Shown in pieces: positions 1-7,632 of a DNA stretch of 24,982 nucleotides (positions are counted from its first letter, which is position 1; each line of letters starts with the position of its first letter). The stretch covers positions 1 to 24,982 of the forward strand of contig CAKUND010000008.1 of assembly GCA_934668295.1 (NCBI GenBank). Direction: 5' to 3'. The DNA comes from an uncultured Oscillospiraceae bacterium (GTDB lineage: Bacteria > Bacillota > Clostridia > Oscillospirales > Oscillospiraceae). The notes under the pieces are model-generated. The model did no database searches. It had not been told where the DNA came from and saw only the letters and a program-made list of their open reading frames with translations. The translations under genes were made by a program, and so were the position numbers.

Positions 1-834
1 GTGCGGCCGAACGATCTGACCATGCTGGAGGATATGCTCAAGCGCAACGTGCTGCTCGGCGGCACGGCGGGCGTCATTGTCGAGCCGGTCGGCCCGGAGA
101 GCGGCACGCGTCCCGTTGCGCACGACTATAACGCGGGCGTGCGGGCACTGTGCGACAAATACGGCGCGCTGATGATCTTCGACGAGGTCGTCACGGGCTT
201 CCGCGTCGCGCTTTCGGGCGCGCAGGGCTATTTTGGCGTTGTACCGGATCTGACGGTCTTCGGCAAGATCGTCGCGGGCGGATACCCGTCGGCAGGCGGC
301 GTCGGCGGCAAGAAGGAATATGCGCAGCTGATGGCGGCCGGTCTTGCCACGGGCAAGCACCGGGCCTATGTCGGCGGCACGCTGGCCGCCAATCCCCTGT
401 CCTGCCTCGCCGGGTACACGGCCATCCGTGAGATCGAGCGCACGAACGCATGCGAGATCGCAGGCAAAATGGGCGACCGCCTGTGCGACGGACTGAAGGC
501 GCTGCTCGAGCAGTACGGCCTGCCGTTCGTGGCCTATAACCAGGGCTCCATCGTGCATCTCGAATGCACCGGCGCGATGAGCTTCGATTTCTCGTCCATG
601 TCGTTCGTGAAATCCGCTGTTGGCCTGCTCAAGCACAAGGACATGATGTATGTCCGCAAGGATTCCATGGAGCGCATGGGCGCGGCCTACATGGCGAACG
701 GCATCGTCACGCTGGCCGGCAGCCGTCTGTACACCTCCATGGCCGACACGCCGGAGATCATCGACGAAGCGCTGAACCGCTTTGAGGAGGTCTTCAAGCA
801 CGTCAGAAAGACCAACAAGGGACTTTTGGTCTGA
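1..834 (+). CDS. Class III aminotransferase, glutamate-1-semialdehyde 2,1-aminomutase-like (5' end outside the window)
   Basis: This is the C-terminal 277 residues of a PLP-dependent class III aminotransferase. Family proteins run about 430 residues, so roughly a third lies upstream of base 1, and the GTG at base 1 is an internal codon, not a start. The fragment shows the pyridine-binding aspartate in IFDEVVTGFR (about residue 61), the likely PLP lysine in DLTVFGKIVAGGYP (residue 89) and the phosphate-binding block GGTLAANPLSC. The FGKIVAGGYP and DEVVTGFR wording is closest to glutamate-1-semialdehyde aminomutases, but many relatives act on other amino acids, and no other haem-synthesis gene is visible, so the substrate is undetermined. 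The gene ends just before a strong hairpin shared with the convergent rarA. Confidence 0.85.
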   Translation: MRPNDLTMLEDMLKRNVLLGGTAGVIVEPVGPESGTRPVAHDYNAGVRALCDKYGALMIFDEVVTGFRVALSGAQGYFGVVPDLTVFGKIVAGGYPSAGGVGGKKEYAQLMAAGLATGKHRAYVGGTLAANPLSCLAGYTAIREIERTNACEIAGKMGDRLCDGLKALLEQYGLPFVAYNQGSIVHLECTGAMSFDFSSMSFVKSAVGLLKHKDMMYVRKDSMERMGAAYMANGIVTLAGSRLYTSMADTPEIIDEALNRFEEVFKHVRKTNKGLLV

Positions 835-849
835 TATCAGATACGCACA

Positions 850-897
850 AAGCCGCCCCCTGCCGCGCAAGGATATGCGGCAGGGGCGGCTTTATTT
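850..897. terminator. Bidirectional rho-independent terminator between the aminotransferase and rarA
   Basis: A GC-rich stem of about 16 bp (AAGCCGCCCC... pairing with ...GGGGCGGCTT, with one bulged C) is followed by TTTATTTT on the plus strand and flanked by A-rich sequence on the other side. It sits between convergent genes and can stop transcription in both directions. Confidence 0.85.
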
Positions 898-922
898 TCA
901 GTACCCCATAAGGGACTGTGCG

Positions 923-2182
923 TTATTTCTTGATCTCATCCCAATAGCGTTTGGCGGCCTGTTCGGTTTTGTTGTCGCCGTAGGTGTAATAGGTGCGGTC
1001 CCGGATGACGTCGGGGAGATACTGCTGCCGGACCCAGTGGTTGGGGAAATTGTGCGGGTAGAGATATCCCTGGTCGCGCTCGAAGCCTGTGCCGTCGGCA
1101 TGGACGTTCTGCAGCTCGCGCGGGACGGGGCCGGTTCTGCCGGCCTTCACATCGGCAATGGCGGCGTCGATGGCCATGCAGCCGGAATTGGACTTCGGCG
1201 CCGTGGCGAGCAGAAGAACCGCGTCGGCCAGCGGCAGCCGCGCCTCCGGCAGACCCAGCTGCAGCGCGCTGTCAACGCAGGCCTTGACAATGGGGATGGC
1301 CTGCGGATAGGCAAGGCCGACATCCTCCGCCACGGAGCACAGGATGCGGCGGCAGGCGGACGGCAGATCGCCCGCCTCTAAAAACCGGGCCAGATAGTGC
1401 ACGGCGGCGTCCGGGTCGGAGCCGCGGATGGACTTCATAAGCGCAGAAAGATCGTCATAGTGATCGTCGCCGGATTTGTCGTACCGCATGGCCGAGCGCT
1501 GCGACACCTGCTTTGCGTCGGCCATGGTGAGCCTGACCACGCCGTTTTCAGGCTGTGTGGCCGTGTAGAGAAATTCGACAGCATTGAGCGCCTTGCGGAT
1601 ATCGCCGCCGCAGGACTGCGCAATATGCTCCTTCACGCCGGGCTCCGGCAGGATGGTCACGCTGTCGCGCGACTCGAGATAATTGAGCGCCCGGCTGACC
1701 GCACGCTGCGCCTCGTCCTTCTCCACGGGCTTGAATTCAAACACCGTCGAGCGCGACAGGATCGCGTTATAGACGTAGAAATACGGATTTTCCGTCGTGG
1801 ACGCAATGAGCGTGATCTTGCCGTTTTCGATGTACTCCAGCAGCGTCTGCTGCTGTTTTTTATTGAAATACTGGATCTCGTCCAGATACAGCAGCACGCC
1901 GTTCGGCGCAAGGAACGTATCGAGCTGGGCGTAGATCTCCTTGATATCGGCGGAGGACGCAGTCGTCGCATTGAGTTTACATAACTTTCTTTGTGTCTTC
2001 TTCGCGATCAGATTTGCGACGGTCGTCTTGCCCGTGCCGGAGGGGCCGTAGAAGATCATATTGGGCACGGAGCCGCTCTCAATGATGCGGCGCAGCAGGC
2101 CGTTTTCTCCTAAAATATGCTGCTGGCCGCAGACGTCGGACAATTCCTGCGGACGAAGCGCGTCCGCGAGGGGCTGATACAT
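923..2182 (-). CDS. rarA: Replication-associated recombination protein A (RarA/MgsA AAA+ ATPase)
   Basis: This 419-residue protein matches the RarA/MgsA/WRNIP1 family of clamp-loader-like AAA+ ATPases that act at stalled replication forks. Visible landmarks are Walker A GPSGTGKT (residues 46-53), Walker B LLYLDEIQ (about 96-103), a sensor 1 region reading LIASTTENPYF, and the family C-terminal tetramerisation part containing the GCMAIDAA motif. The length is normal for the family. The start is supported by AAGGAGG seven bases or so upstream and by a good sigma-A promoter in the divergent gap with nth. The last residues are lysine-rich and end at the shared terminator. Assignment is by motif and overall wording; confidence is high. 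Confidence 0.95.
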   Translation of the reverse strand: MYQPLADALRPQELSDVCGQQHILGENGLLRRIIESGSVPNMIFYGPSGTGKTTVANLIAKKTQRKLCKLNATTASSADIKEIYAQLDTFLAPNGVLLYLDEIQYFNKKQQQTLLEYIENGKITLIASTTENPYFYVYNAILSRSTVFEFKPVEKDEAQRAVSRALNYLESRDSVTILPEPGVKEHIAQSCGGDIRKALNAVEFLYTATQPENGVVRLTMADAKQVSQRSAMRYDKSGDDHYDDLSALMKSIRGSDPDAAVHYLARFLEAGDLPSACRRILCSVAEDVGLAYPQAIPIVKACVDSALQLGLPEARLPLADAVLLLATAPKSNSGCMAIDAAIADVKAGRTGPVPRELQNVHADGTGFERDQGYLYPHNFPNHWVRQQYLPDVIRDRTYYTYGDNKTEQAAKRYWDEIKK

Positions 2183-2213
2183 ATCGCCCGCCTCCTTTTT
2201 TGGATTTGAACGT

Positions 2214-2242
2214 ATTATACCGGTTCCGGGCGCTAATTACAA
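2214..2242 (-). promoter_or_regulatory. Sigma-A type promoter of rarA
   Basis: On the minus strand a perfect -10 TATAAT (2214-2219) lies 17 bp from a -35 box TTGTAA (2237-2242, 4 of 6 consensus bases), correctly placed upstream of the rarA ribosome binding site. Confidence 0.75.
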
Positions 2243-2250
2243 GCGGGCGG

Positions 2251-2279
2251 TTCCCTTTCCTCCACATTTGTGATACAAT
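2251..2279 (+). promoter_or_regulatory. Possible promoter of nth (extended -10)
   Basis: TGATACAAT gives an extended -10 (TACAAT at 2274-2279). The -35 candidate TTCCCT, 17 bp upstream, is poor. It lies 30 bp before the nth start and diverges from the rarA promoter. Confidence 0.5.
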
Positions 2280-2309
2280 TGAAAGAAAAAGCATTGGGGA
2301 TGGGCAAAT

Positions 2310-2945
2310 ATGAAAACAGCGGAACGCGTGGCCGGGATCATTGCCGCGCTGAAGCAGGAATATCCGGATGCGCTCTGCGCGCTGCAGTATGGAAAGGATT
2401 ACGAGCTGATGATCGCGGTGCGTCTGTCCGCACAGTGCACGGACGCACGGGTCAATCTGGTCACGCCGGCGCTCTTTGCGCGCTATCCGACGCTGGAGGC
2501 GTTCGCGGAAGCAGACGTGTCCGAGGTCGAGGGCTATGTCCACTCCTGCGGGTTCTATAAGCACAAGGCAGAGGATATTGTGCTGGCCTGCCGGATGCTG
2601 CAGGACGAATACGGCGGAAAGGTCCCCGGCACGATGGAGCAGCTGCTGCGCCTGCCGGGCGTGGGCCGGAAGACGGCGAATCTGCTGCTGGGGGATATTT
2701 ATAAAACGCCCGGCTCGGTCGTCTGCGACACGCACTGCATCCGCATCTGCAATCTGCTGGGCCTTGCCAGTGGCAAGGATCCGGCGAAGGTCGAGCAGCA
2801 GCTGCGCGCGATCCTTCCGCCGGAGGAATCGTCCGATTTCTGCCACCGGCTGGTTCTGCACGGCCGGGCCGTCTGCGCGGCAAGAAAGCCCGCCTGCGAC
2901 CGCTGCTGCCTGGCTCCATACTGCAAGAGCTTTTCGGGGGAATAA
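2310..2945 (+). CDS. nth: Endonuclease III (base-excision repair DNA glycosylase/AP lyase)
   Basis: This 211-residue protein removes oxidised pyrimidines and cleaves at abasic sites. The helix-hairpin-helix LPGVGRKTAN carries the catalytic lysine (K121, equivalent to E. coli K120), and VVCDTH carries the catalytic aspartate (D140, equivalent to D138). The C-terminal [4Fe-4S] loop is complete: C189, C196, C199, C205 with spacing C-x6-C-x2-C-x5-C. The ATG at 2310 gives the usual family length; the upstream GGGGA is a modest ribosome binding site, and the nearby ATG at 2299 is out of frame. The stop codon directly abuts the repeat that fills the gap to the next gene. Confidence 0.96.
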   Translation: MKTAERVAGIIAALKQEYPDALCALQYGKDYELMIAVRLSAQCTDARVNLVTPALFARYPTLEAFAEADVSEVEGYVHSCGFYKHKAEDIVLACRMLQDEYGGKVPGTMEQLLRLPGVGRKTANLLLGDIYKTPGSVVCDTHCIRICNLLGLASGKDPAKVEQQLRAILPPEESSDFCHRLVLHGRAVCAARKPACDRCCLAPYCKSFSGE

Positions 2946-3097
2946 GCGCCCATAGGGTGCGTACGTGTGCTCGTAACGACTAAAAAACAGGTGCTTGCCT
3001 GAACTGCACCCGCAGCACGCACCAAACGTGACCCAGCGCCCCTTTTCTCCCCATTCTTTTCCGGCAAGACGGAAAAGAATGGGCCGCCGGAGGCATG
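2946..3097 (-). repeat. About 150-bp dispersed repeat, copy A (contains a variable hairpin)
   Basis: Read on the minus strand, this segment matches 7633-7793 over nearly its whole length. It starts with ATGCCTCCGGCGGCC, then has a 13-bp perfect stem (3051-3063 with 3070-3082, 6-base loop), then shared blocks such as GGTGCGTGCTGCGGGT, CAGTTCAGGCA, TTTTTTAGTC and CACCCTA-GGGCGC. It begins right at the nth stop codon. I see no conserved reading frame between the copies. Confidence 0.85.
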
Positions 3098-3149
3098 ACC
3101 AGTCTGCAGATCTGCTGTCTCTCCGCCTTTCCGCAACTTACAAAACTGA

Positions 3150-3180
3150 CGGCGGAGCGCGCTGCGCTCCGCCGCTTTCT
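3150..3180. terminator. Hairpin terminator between nth and the ArsC-like gene
   Basis: An 11-bp perfect GC stem (3150-3160 with 3164-3174, loop GCT) is followed by CTTTCTTTATT on the plus strand and by GTCAGTTTTG on the minus strand, so it may serve both convergent genes. Confidence 0.75.
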
Positions 3181-3522
3181 TTATTCCCAGGTCTCCCAGA
3201 TCTCCGGGTGATACCCGGCGGTAGCCTGCCTGCCGTTTCGGACGATAGGGGTCTTCATGAGCTCGGGATGGTCGAACAGCTTGTCCTCTTTGGCGCGTTT
3301 GTCGTCTGTATAGCGCATAAGGTCGATCTCCGGGCTTTTGACCGACCAGTCGATCAGCGCGTCCACACCGCCGACGGCACGCAGAACGCTGTCAAACTCG
3401 CCGCCGGACATGCCGAAGCGGACAAGATCGATCTGCTGGAATTTGATCCGGCGCTCCTTGAACCAGCGCTCGGCCTTTTTCGTATCAAAGCATTTTTTCT
3501 TTCCAAAGATCTGGATATTCAT
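3181..3522 (-). CDS. ArsC/Spx-family thioredoxin-fold protein (arsenate reductase-like, YffB type)
   Basis: This 113-residue protein has the family's N-terminal active-site segment IQIFGKKKCFDTKKAERWF, with one redox cysteine at about position 11, and the C-terminal TPIVRNGR block containing the cis-proline and arginine typical of ArsC/Spx/YffB proteins. There is no CxxC and no second obvious catalytic cysteine, so arsenate reduction is not established; a Spx-like regulatory or glutathione-independent thiol role is equally possible. ATG 3522 was chosen over an upstream in-frame TTG at 3534 because GAGGAG sits just before it and the family begins MxIQIFG. That binding site lies inside the end of the upstream microprotein gene, which implies translational coupling. 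Confidence 0.82.
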   Translation of the reverse strand: MNIQIFGKKKCFDTKKAERWFKERRIKFQQIDLVRFGMSGGEFDSVLRAVGGVDALIDWSVKSPEIDLMRYTDDKRAKEDKLFDHPELMKTPIVRNGRQATAGYHPEIWETWE

Positions 3523-3523
3523 G

Positions 3524-3637
3524 TTACTCCTCAAGCATCGCCGCGGCCTCCGCCTCCGTGTCGGCAGAGAACAGGAACTGGCCCGCCGCGGTATAAACCT
3601 CTACATGACCTCTGACATAACGCATCGTAATTTCCAT
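3524..3637 (-). CDS. 37-residue microprotein upstream of the ArsC-like gene
   Basis: A short frame starts at ATG 3637 and ends one base before the next gene. It encodes 37 residues beginning MEITMRYVRGHVEVY and continuing FLFSADTEAEAAAMLEE. A clear ribosome binding site (AAAGGGGAG) precedes it and an extended -10 promoter lies about 35 bp upstream. Its final codons (CTTGAGGAGTAA) supply the ribosome binding site of the ArsC-like gene, so the two are coupled. The predicted shape is a short beta segment followed by an acidic alanine-rich helix. I recall similar tiny YVRGHVEVY...FLFSADT proteins in other Clostridia but know of no function. It could also act only as a leader peptide. Confidence 0.72.
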   Translation of the reverse strand: MEITMRYVRGHVEVYTAAGQFLFSADTEAEAAAMLEE

Positions 3638-3669
3638 GACGCAGCTCCCCTTTCGGTTGATCTGCGGTC

Positions 3670-3678
3670 AGTATAGCA
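3670..3678 (-). promoter_or_regulatory. Extended -10 promoter for the microprotein/ArsC-like pair
   Basis: The minus strand reads TGCTATACT, an extended -10 with TATACT at 3670-3675. No good -35 is seen at the usual distance. The lysozyme gene upstream uses the same TGCTATACT at 5071-5079. Confidence 0.55.
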
Positions 3679-3717
3679 TACGTTATGTCCCATAATCCGG
3701 ACTTTTAAAATCCGGGA

Positions 3718-5034
3718 TCAATAAAAATCGCTTTCCCACTGCGCGTAGACGGTGCGGTCCTCCGTTGCCGTCAGATCGGTCAGCCGCTCGCCGGACTCTG
3801 TGTACCAGCCGAGGAAGACCTCCGTGTCGGATGTGGCGTCAAAGGGCGGATCGTAGGCGCTGCCGGCCTCATAGAACGCGATATCGCGTTCGCGGTCGCC
3901 CTTTTCGGTCTGCACGAAGCGCACCCAGTAGAAGCCGTCGGACGCGCCGGAATAATCGGCGTAGAGGAACACGCGCAGCTCCGCGATGCGGCGGCTGACC
4001 AGACCGTCGTGGATCACATAGTCCCCGCCCGATTCCTTCACATGGCACCAGATGCCCATGGCGGAGGCCAGCTCGTTTGTCGAATACAGGCCGGTCTTCA
4101 GCATGGCGGACAGCGCGCTGTCCTTCATCCAGCCGGAGCCGATGTTGTAGGTCAGGCTGATGAGTGCGTCATACTGGTTATCGCGCAGCGAAATATTGTT
4201 TTCTGTCAGGAATTTATCCAGCTTTTCCTCAAAGCTCTGCAGCATCTCGCGCAGCAGAACGTCCGCCTGCGCCTCGGTGATGCCGTTGGGATACTCGTCC
4301 TTGCCGCAGGCGCTGCCGTAGCCGATGGAATACTGGGCATAATCCCAGTACGCCTTTTCGCGGAAGCCCTCCTTCTGCTTGATGAAGGCGATCATCTGTT
4401 CGGTGGTGCGCAGCGTGATCTCGGCCGGATCCAGATCCGGATCTGTGGGGGGCACGGGCTCGCGGCTCTGGTAGATCCGGTTGACGATCGCGGCGATCTC
4501 CGCGCGGGAGACGGACGCGTCCGGGCGGTATGTCCCGTCCGGGTAGCCGCCGACGATCCCGGCGGCATGCAGCGCTTCGACATACGCGCTGTCAGTGTCG
4601 GTAAATGTCCCGTAGGTACCGGGATCCGTCAGACCGAGCGCGTTTGCGGCCAGCTTGGCAAGCAGACCGCGCGTCATATTGACGTCCAGATCGGAAATGT
4701 CCTGATAGCGCGTGAGAAAGCCCTGATCAATGGCAAAATTCAGATAGCCTCTGGCCCAGTGGGACTCGACGCGCTCCGGCTCCGGATAGCCCGCAGCCAG
4801 CAGGATCATTTTGAGTGATTCGCCGGTCGTAACCTTTTTCGTGGGGCGATATGTACCGTCCGGGTAGCCGCTGACGACGCCGGATTCGGACAGCGTCATC
4901 ACATCCTCATAGAACCAGTTGCTCTCCTGCACATCGGAGAAGGAACTATCGTATGCGCGGACGAGCGTTGTCCCGGTCAGAAGAAGGGTCAGCGCCATGA
5001 AAACCCAAAGCAGGCTTCGAAGTCTGGTTTTCAA
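3718..5034 (-). CDS. Secreted SLH-domain lysozyme (GH24) with C-terminal InlB-type repeat
   Basis: The 438-residue product begins with a signal peptide (basic KTRLR, then a hydrophobic run to about residue 27). Three SLH cell-wall anchoring repeats follow (about 30-78, 85-135, 138-190; VSGYPDGTYRP and VGGYPDGTYRP mark the first and third). A GH24 phage-type lysozyme domain spans about 208-355, with general acid E222 in KQKEGF, D231 in YWDYAQ and SIGYG; the third triad position is S236 rather than threonine. The last 70 residues resemble the InlB/Listeria-Bacteroides repeat (VFLGWYTESGE...TVYAQW). I chose TTG 5034 because AAAGGAG lies nine bases upstream inside the longer frame and the signal peptide then starts cleanly. 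Likely a peptidoglycan-remodelling enzyme at the cell surface; it is probably not prophage-borne because no phage genes are nearby. Confidence 0.85.
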   Translation of the reverse strand: MKTRLRSLLWVFMALTLLLTGTTLVRAYDSSFSDVQESNWFYEDVMTLSESGVVSGYPDGTYRPTKKVTTGESLKMILLAAGYPEPERVESHWARGYLNFAIDQGFLTRYQDISDLDVNMTRGLLAKLAANALGLTDPGTYGTFTDTDSAYVEALHAAGIVGGYPDGTYRPDASVSRAEIAAIVNRIYQSREPVPPTDPDLDPAEITLRTTEQMIAFIKQKEGFREKAYWDYAQYSIGYGSACGKDEYPNGITEAQADVLLREMLQSFEEKLDKFLTENNISLRDNQYDALISLTYNIGSGWMKDSALSAMLKTGLYSTNELASAMGIWCHVKESGGDYVIHDGLVSRRIAELRVFLYADYSGASDGFYWVRFVQTEKGDRERDIAFYEAGSAYDPPFDATSDTEVFLGWYTESGERLTDLTATEDRTVYAQWESDFY

Positions 5035-5070
5035 TGTGTCACGCTCCTTTCTTTGCATCAAATCAGGGAT

Positions 5071-5099
5071 AGTATAGCAGATTTGATTACAAAATGCAA
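5071..5099 (-). promoter_or_regulatory. Promoter of the SLH-lysozyme gene
   Basis: The minus strand has TTGCAT (5094-5099), a 17-bp spacer and extended -10 TGCTATACT (TATACT at 5071-5076), about 37 bp before the TTG start. Confidence 0.65.
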
Positions 5100-5133
5100 C
5101 TGTTTGGGCGAAATAGCCAAATGGCAGTGTTTT

Positions 5134-7590
5134 TTATTGGTAGGAATTGATGTCGATCAAAGCCGTAATGCCCTTGTTGCGGCGATCCTTGGAGAACTCC
5201 GCGAGGACAAAGGCCAGCAGCCGGCGGATGGCCGCGGAGTTTTTGCAGATGAGCGTCAGCTGATAGCGGTAGGAATAGTTGACGCGGGCGACGCTGGCCG
5301 GGGCCGGGCCGAGCAGCTGCGCGGGCGCGCGGCAGTACGGCTCCTTCTGAAGATTGGCGGCCAGCGCGTCGCGCAGGCGGACGCTGGCCTCGATCAGCCC
5401 GCGTTCCTCCAGTCCCGCGACCGTGATGGTGAAAAGATCGGAGAACGGCGGGCAGCTGCGCAGCTGCCGCATCTGCAGCTCCAGCTCGTAAAACGCGTCA
5501 TAGTCCTGCTTTGCGGCGAGCCGCAGAACAGGGTGCTCCGGCGTCATGGTCTGGATCATGGCGCAGCCCGCGTCCGCGCCGCGCCCGGAGCGGCCCACGA
5601 CCTGCGTGATGAGGGAAAACGTCGTCTCAGCGGCGCGGAAATTGTCAACATACAGGCTCATATCCGCGTCGATGACGCCGACAAGCGTGACGGACGGAAA
5701 ATCAAGGCCCTTGGCAACCATCTGCGTGCCGAGCAGAATCGGGATCTGCTGCTCGCGGAATTTTTTGAGCATCGCCTCGTGACCGCCTGCGGCGGGCACG
5801 GTATCGGCGTCCATGCGCAGGACCTCCGTGTCGGGGAACAGGGCCTTCAGCTCCTGCTCGATCTTCTGCGTGCCGCTGCCGACGGCCTTCATTGCGCCGC
5901 CGCATTTTTCGCAGCGCGCATGCGCAGGCATGACATAGCCGCAGTAGTGGCACATCAGACGGCGGCCGGAGGAGTGGTATGTCAAATGGACGCTGCAGCG
6001 CGGGCACTGCGGCACGTCGCCGCAGTCCATGCAGACCAGATACCGGCTGTTGCCGCGCCGGTTCAAAAACAGGATGGACTGCTTGCCGTCCAGAATCGCG
6101 TCGCGGATGCCCTCCTCCAGCGCCCGGCTCAAGTCCAGATCGTTGCCCGCGCGAAGCTCCTGCTTCATGTCGATGATGCGCGCGTCAGGCAGCGCGCGGC
6201 CATTGTAGCGGGTTTTCAGCGTGTAGAGGCTGTAGACACCGGTTTTGGCCAGATACATTGTCTCGATGGACGGCGTCGCCGAGCCGAAAAGCACGAGTGC
6301 GCCCGCCTTCGCGCCGCGATAAAGCGCGATCTCCCGCGCGTGATAGCGTGGGGCGTTTTCGGATTTATAGGTATGCTCCTGCTCCTCGTCGAGAATGAGC
6401 AGGCCGGGGTTTTCCAAAGGCGCGAAGACCGCCGAGCGCGTACCGACCACGACGCGGGCCTCGCCGCGCGCAATGCGCCGCCACTCGTCATAGCGTTCGC
6501 CCACGCGCAGGCTCGAGTGGAGCACGGCGACAGTTTTGCCGAAGTGCGCGGTCATTTTCTGCAGCAGCTGCGGCGTCAGCGCGATCTCCGGGACAAGGAG
6601 CATGGCGGAGCGGCCTGCGTCCAGCGCGCTTTGGATCAGCGTGAGATAAACGGAGGTTTTGCCGCTGCCCGTCACGCCATATAAAAGCGCCGCGCCGGGC
6701 TTTTCCCGCAGCATCTGCCGGTTCAGGCCCTCAAAGGCAGCCTGCTGCTCCCCGCTCAGCGTCAGCGGCCCGGCGGGCGGGGCGTCCTCGCGCTTCGGGC
6801 TGCGCAGCCGCTCCTGCTCATGCGTTTCGATCAGGCCGAGCTTTGCAAGGCGCGACACCGTCTGCATGCTTGCGCCGGTCAGCTCGCACAGCTCACGGCA
6901 GGGGCCCGCGCCGACAGTACACAGCAGGCGCAAAAGCGCCGCCTGCAGCGGTGCGGAAACCTGCTTTTTGACCGCGAACTGCTCCGCTTCCTCCGCACTG
7001 ACGGCAAGCGCGGCGACCTTGACGGTCTTCTCGCTGGCCTTCTGCGTGAGCGAGGCGTCTGCGCGCAGCAGGCGGCGCTTGCGCAGTGCCTGCACGGCGG
7101 CGTCAAACGCCTGCGGAGATTCAAACTGCTGCCGGAGCGTCCGCTCCGGCGCGCTGCCGCCGAGATCGGTCAGCAGCTGCACAAGTTTTGCCGCGCCGGA
7201 GTTTGCCATGCCGGGCGTCAGCTTATCCTGCGCGCCGGATACGAGCGTCAGCGTCCGTTTTTCATCGAACCAGAAGCCGGCGGGAAGGATGGCCTTGACG
7301 GCGTCATAAAACGTGCAGAAATAGCGCTCCTTCATAAACGCGGCAAGGCGGAGCTGCCCGTCCGTCAGGATCGGCGCGCCGTCCAGCAGCTGCTCGACGG
7401 CCTTTAGCCCGGCGGCGTCCCCCTCCTGTACGGACAATACGACGCCCTCCGTCCGGCGGTTGCCATGGCCAAACGGCACAAGCACACGCATTCCGGCCAG
7501 CAGCGGCATCTGCTCCGGCACACGGTAGGAATAGGGCCTGTCAATGGCATAAACGGCCGCCGCAACAACCAGCTGTGCGATCCTGGACAT
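5134..7590 (-). CDS. priA: Primosomal protein N' (replication restart helicase PriA)
   Basis: This 818-residue superfamily 2 helicase reloads the replisome at stalled forks. The N-terminal DNA-binding region (DRPYSYRVPE...GMRVLVPFG) is followed by Walker A GVTGSGKT (about 304-311), motif II LILDEEQ (D401-Q404, where most PriA proteins have DEEH), and the zinc-binding insertion starting near C520 with paired cysteines (CMDC, CPRC, CHYC, CEKC). Motif V is GTQMVAKGLDFP. ATG 7590 was chosen over a frame extending 25 residues further, because AAAGGAGG precedes it and PriA proteins begin at this point. In many Bacillota, priA follows rpoZ and coaBC and precedes def and fmt; here coaBC, def and fmt are absent and repeats lie between rpoZ and priA. 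Confidence 0.96.
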   Translation of the reverse strand: MSRIAQLVVAAAVYAIDRPYSYRVPEQMPLLAGMRVLVPFGHGNRRTEGVVLSVQEGDAAGLKAVEQLLDGAPILTDGQLRLAAFMKERYFCTFYDAVKAILPAGFWFDEKRTLTLVSGAQDKLTPGMANSGAAKLVQLLTDLGGSAPERTLRQQFESPQAFDAAVQALRKRRLLRADASLTQKASEKTVKVAALAVSAEEAEQFAVKKQVSAPLQAALLRLLCTVGAGPCRELCELTGASMQTVSRLAKLGLIETHEQERLRSPKREDAPPAGPLTLSGEQQAAFEGLNRQMLREKPGAALLYGVTGSGKTSVYLTLIQSALDAGRSAMLLVPEIALTPQLLQKMTAHFGKTVAVLHSSLRVGERYDEWRRIARGEARVVVGTRSAVFAPLENPGLLILDEEQEHTYKSENAPRYHAREIALYRGAKAGALVLFGSATPSIETMYLAKTGVYSLYTLKTRYNGRALPDARIIDMKQELRAGNDLDLSRALEEGIRDAILDGKQSILFLNRRGNSRYLVCMDCGDVPQCPRCSVHLTYHSSGRRLMCHYCGYVMPAHARCEKCGGAMKAVGSGTQKIEQELKALFPDTEVLRMDADTVPAAGGHEAMLKKFREQQIPILLGTQMVAKGLDFPSVTLVGVIDADMSLYVDNFRAAETTFSLITQVVGRSGRGADAGCAMIQTMTPEHPVLRLAAKQDYDAFYELELQMRQLRSCPPFSDLFTITVAGLEERGLIEASVRLRDALAANLQKEPYCRAPAQLLGPAPASVARVNYSYRYQLTLICKNSAAIRRLLAFVLAEFSKDRRNKGITALIDINSYQ

Positions 7591-7632
7591 GACCTGTTCC
7601 TCCTTTGTTTGGTAAATCATTCGAACGTGCTT

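Noticed and set aside
5053..6684. 543-codon open frame on the plus strand opposite priA
   Set aside because: It is antisense to a clearly recognisable helicase, has no ribosome binding site, and its alanine/arginine/glutamine-rich composition is what GC-rich antisense frames produce.
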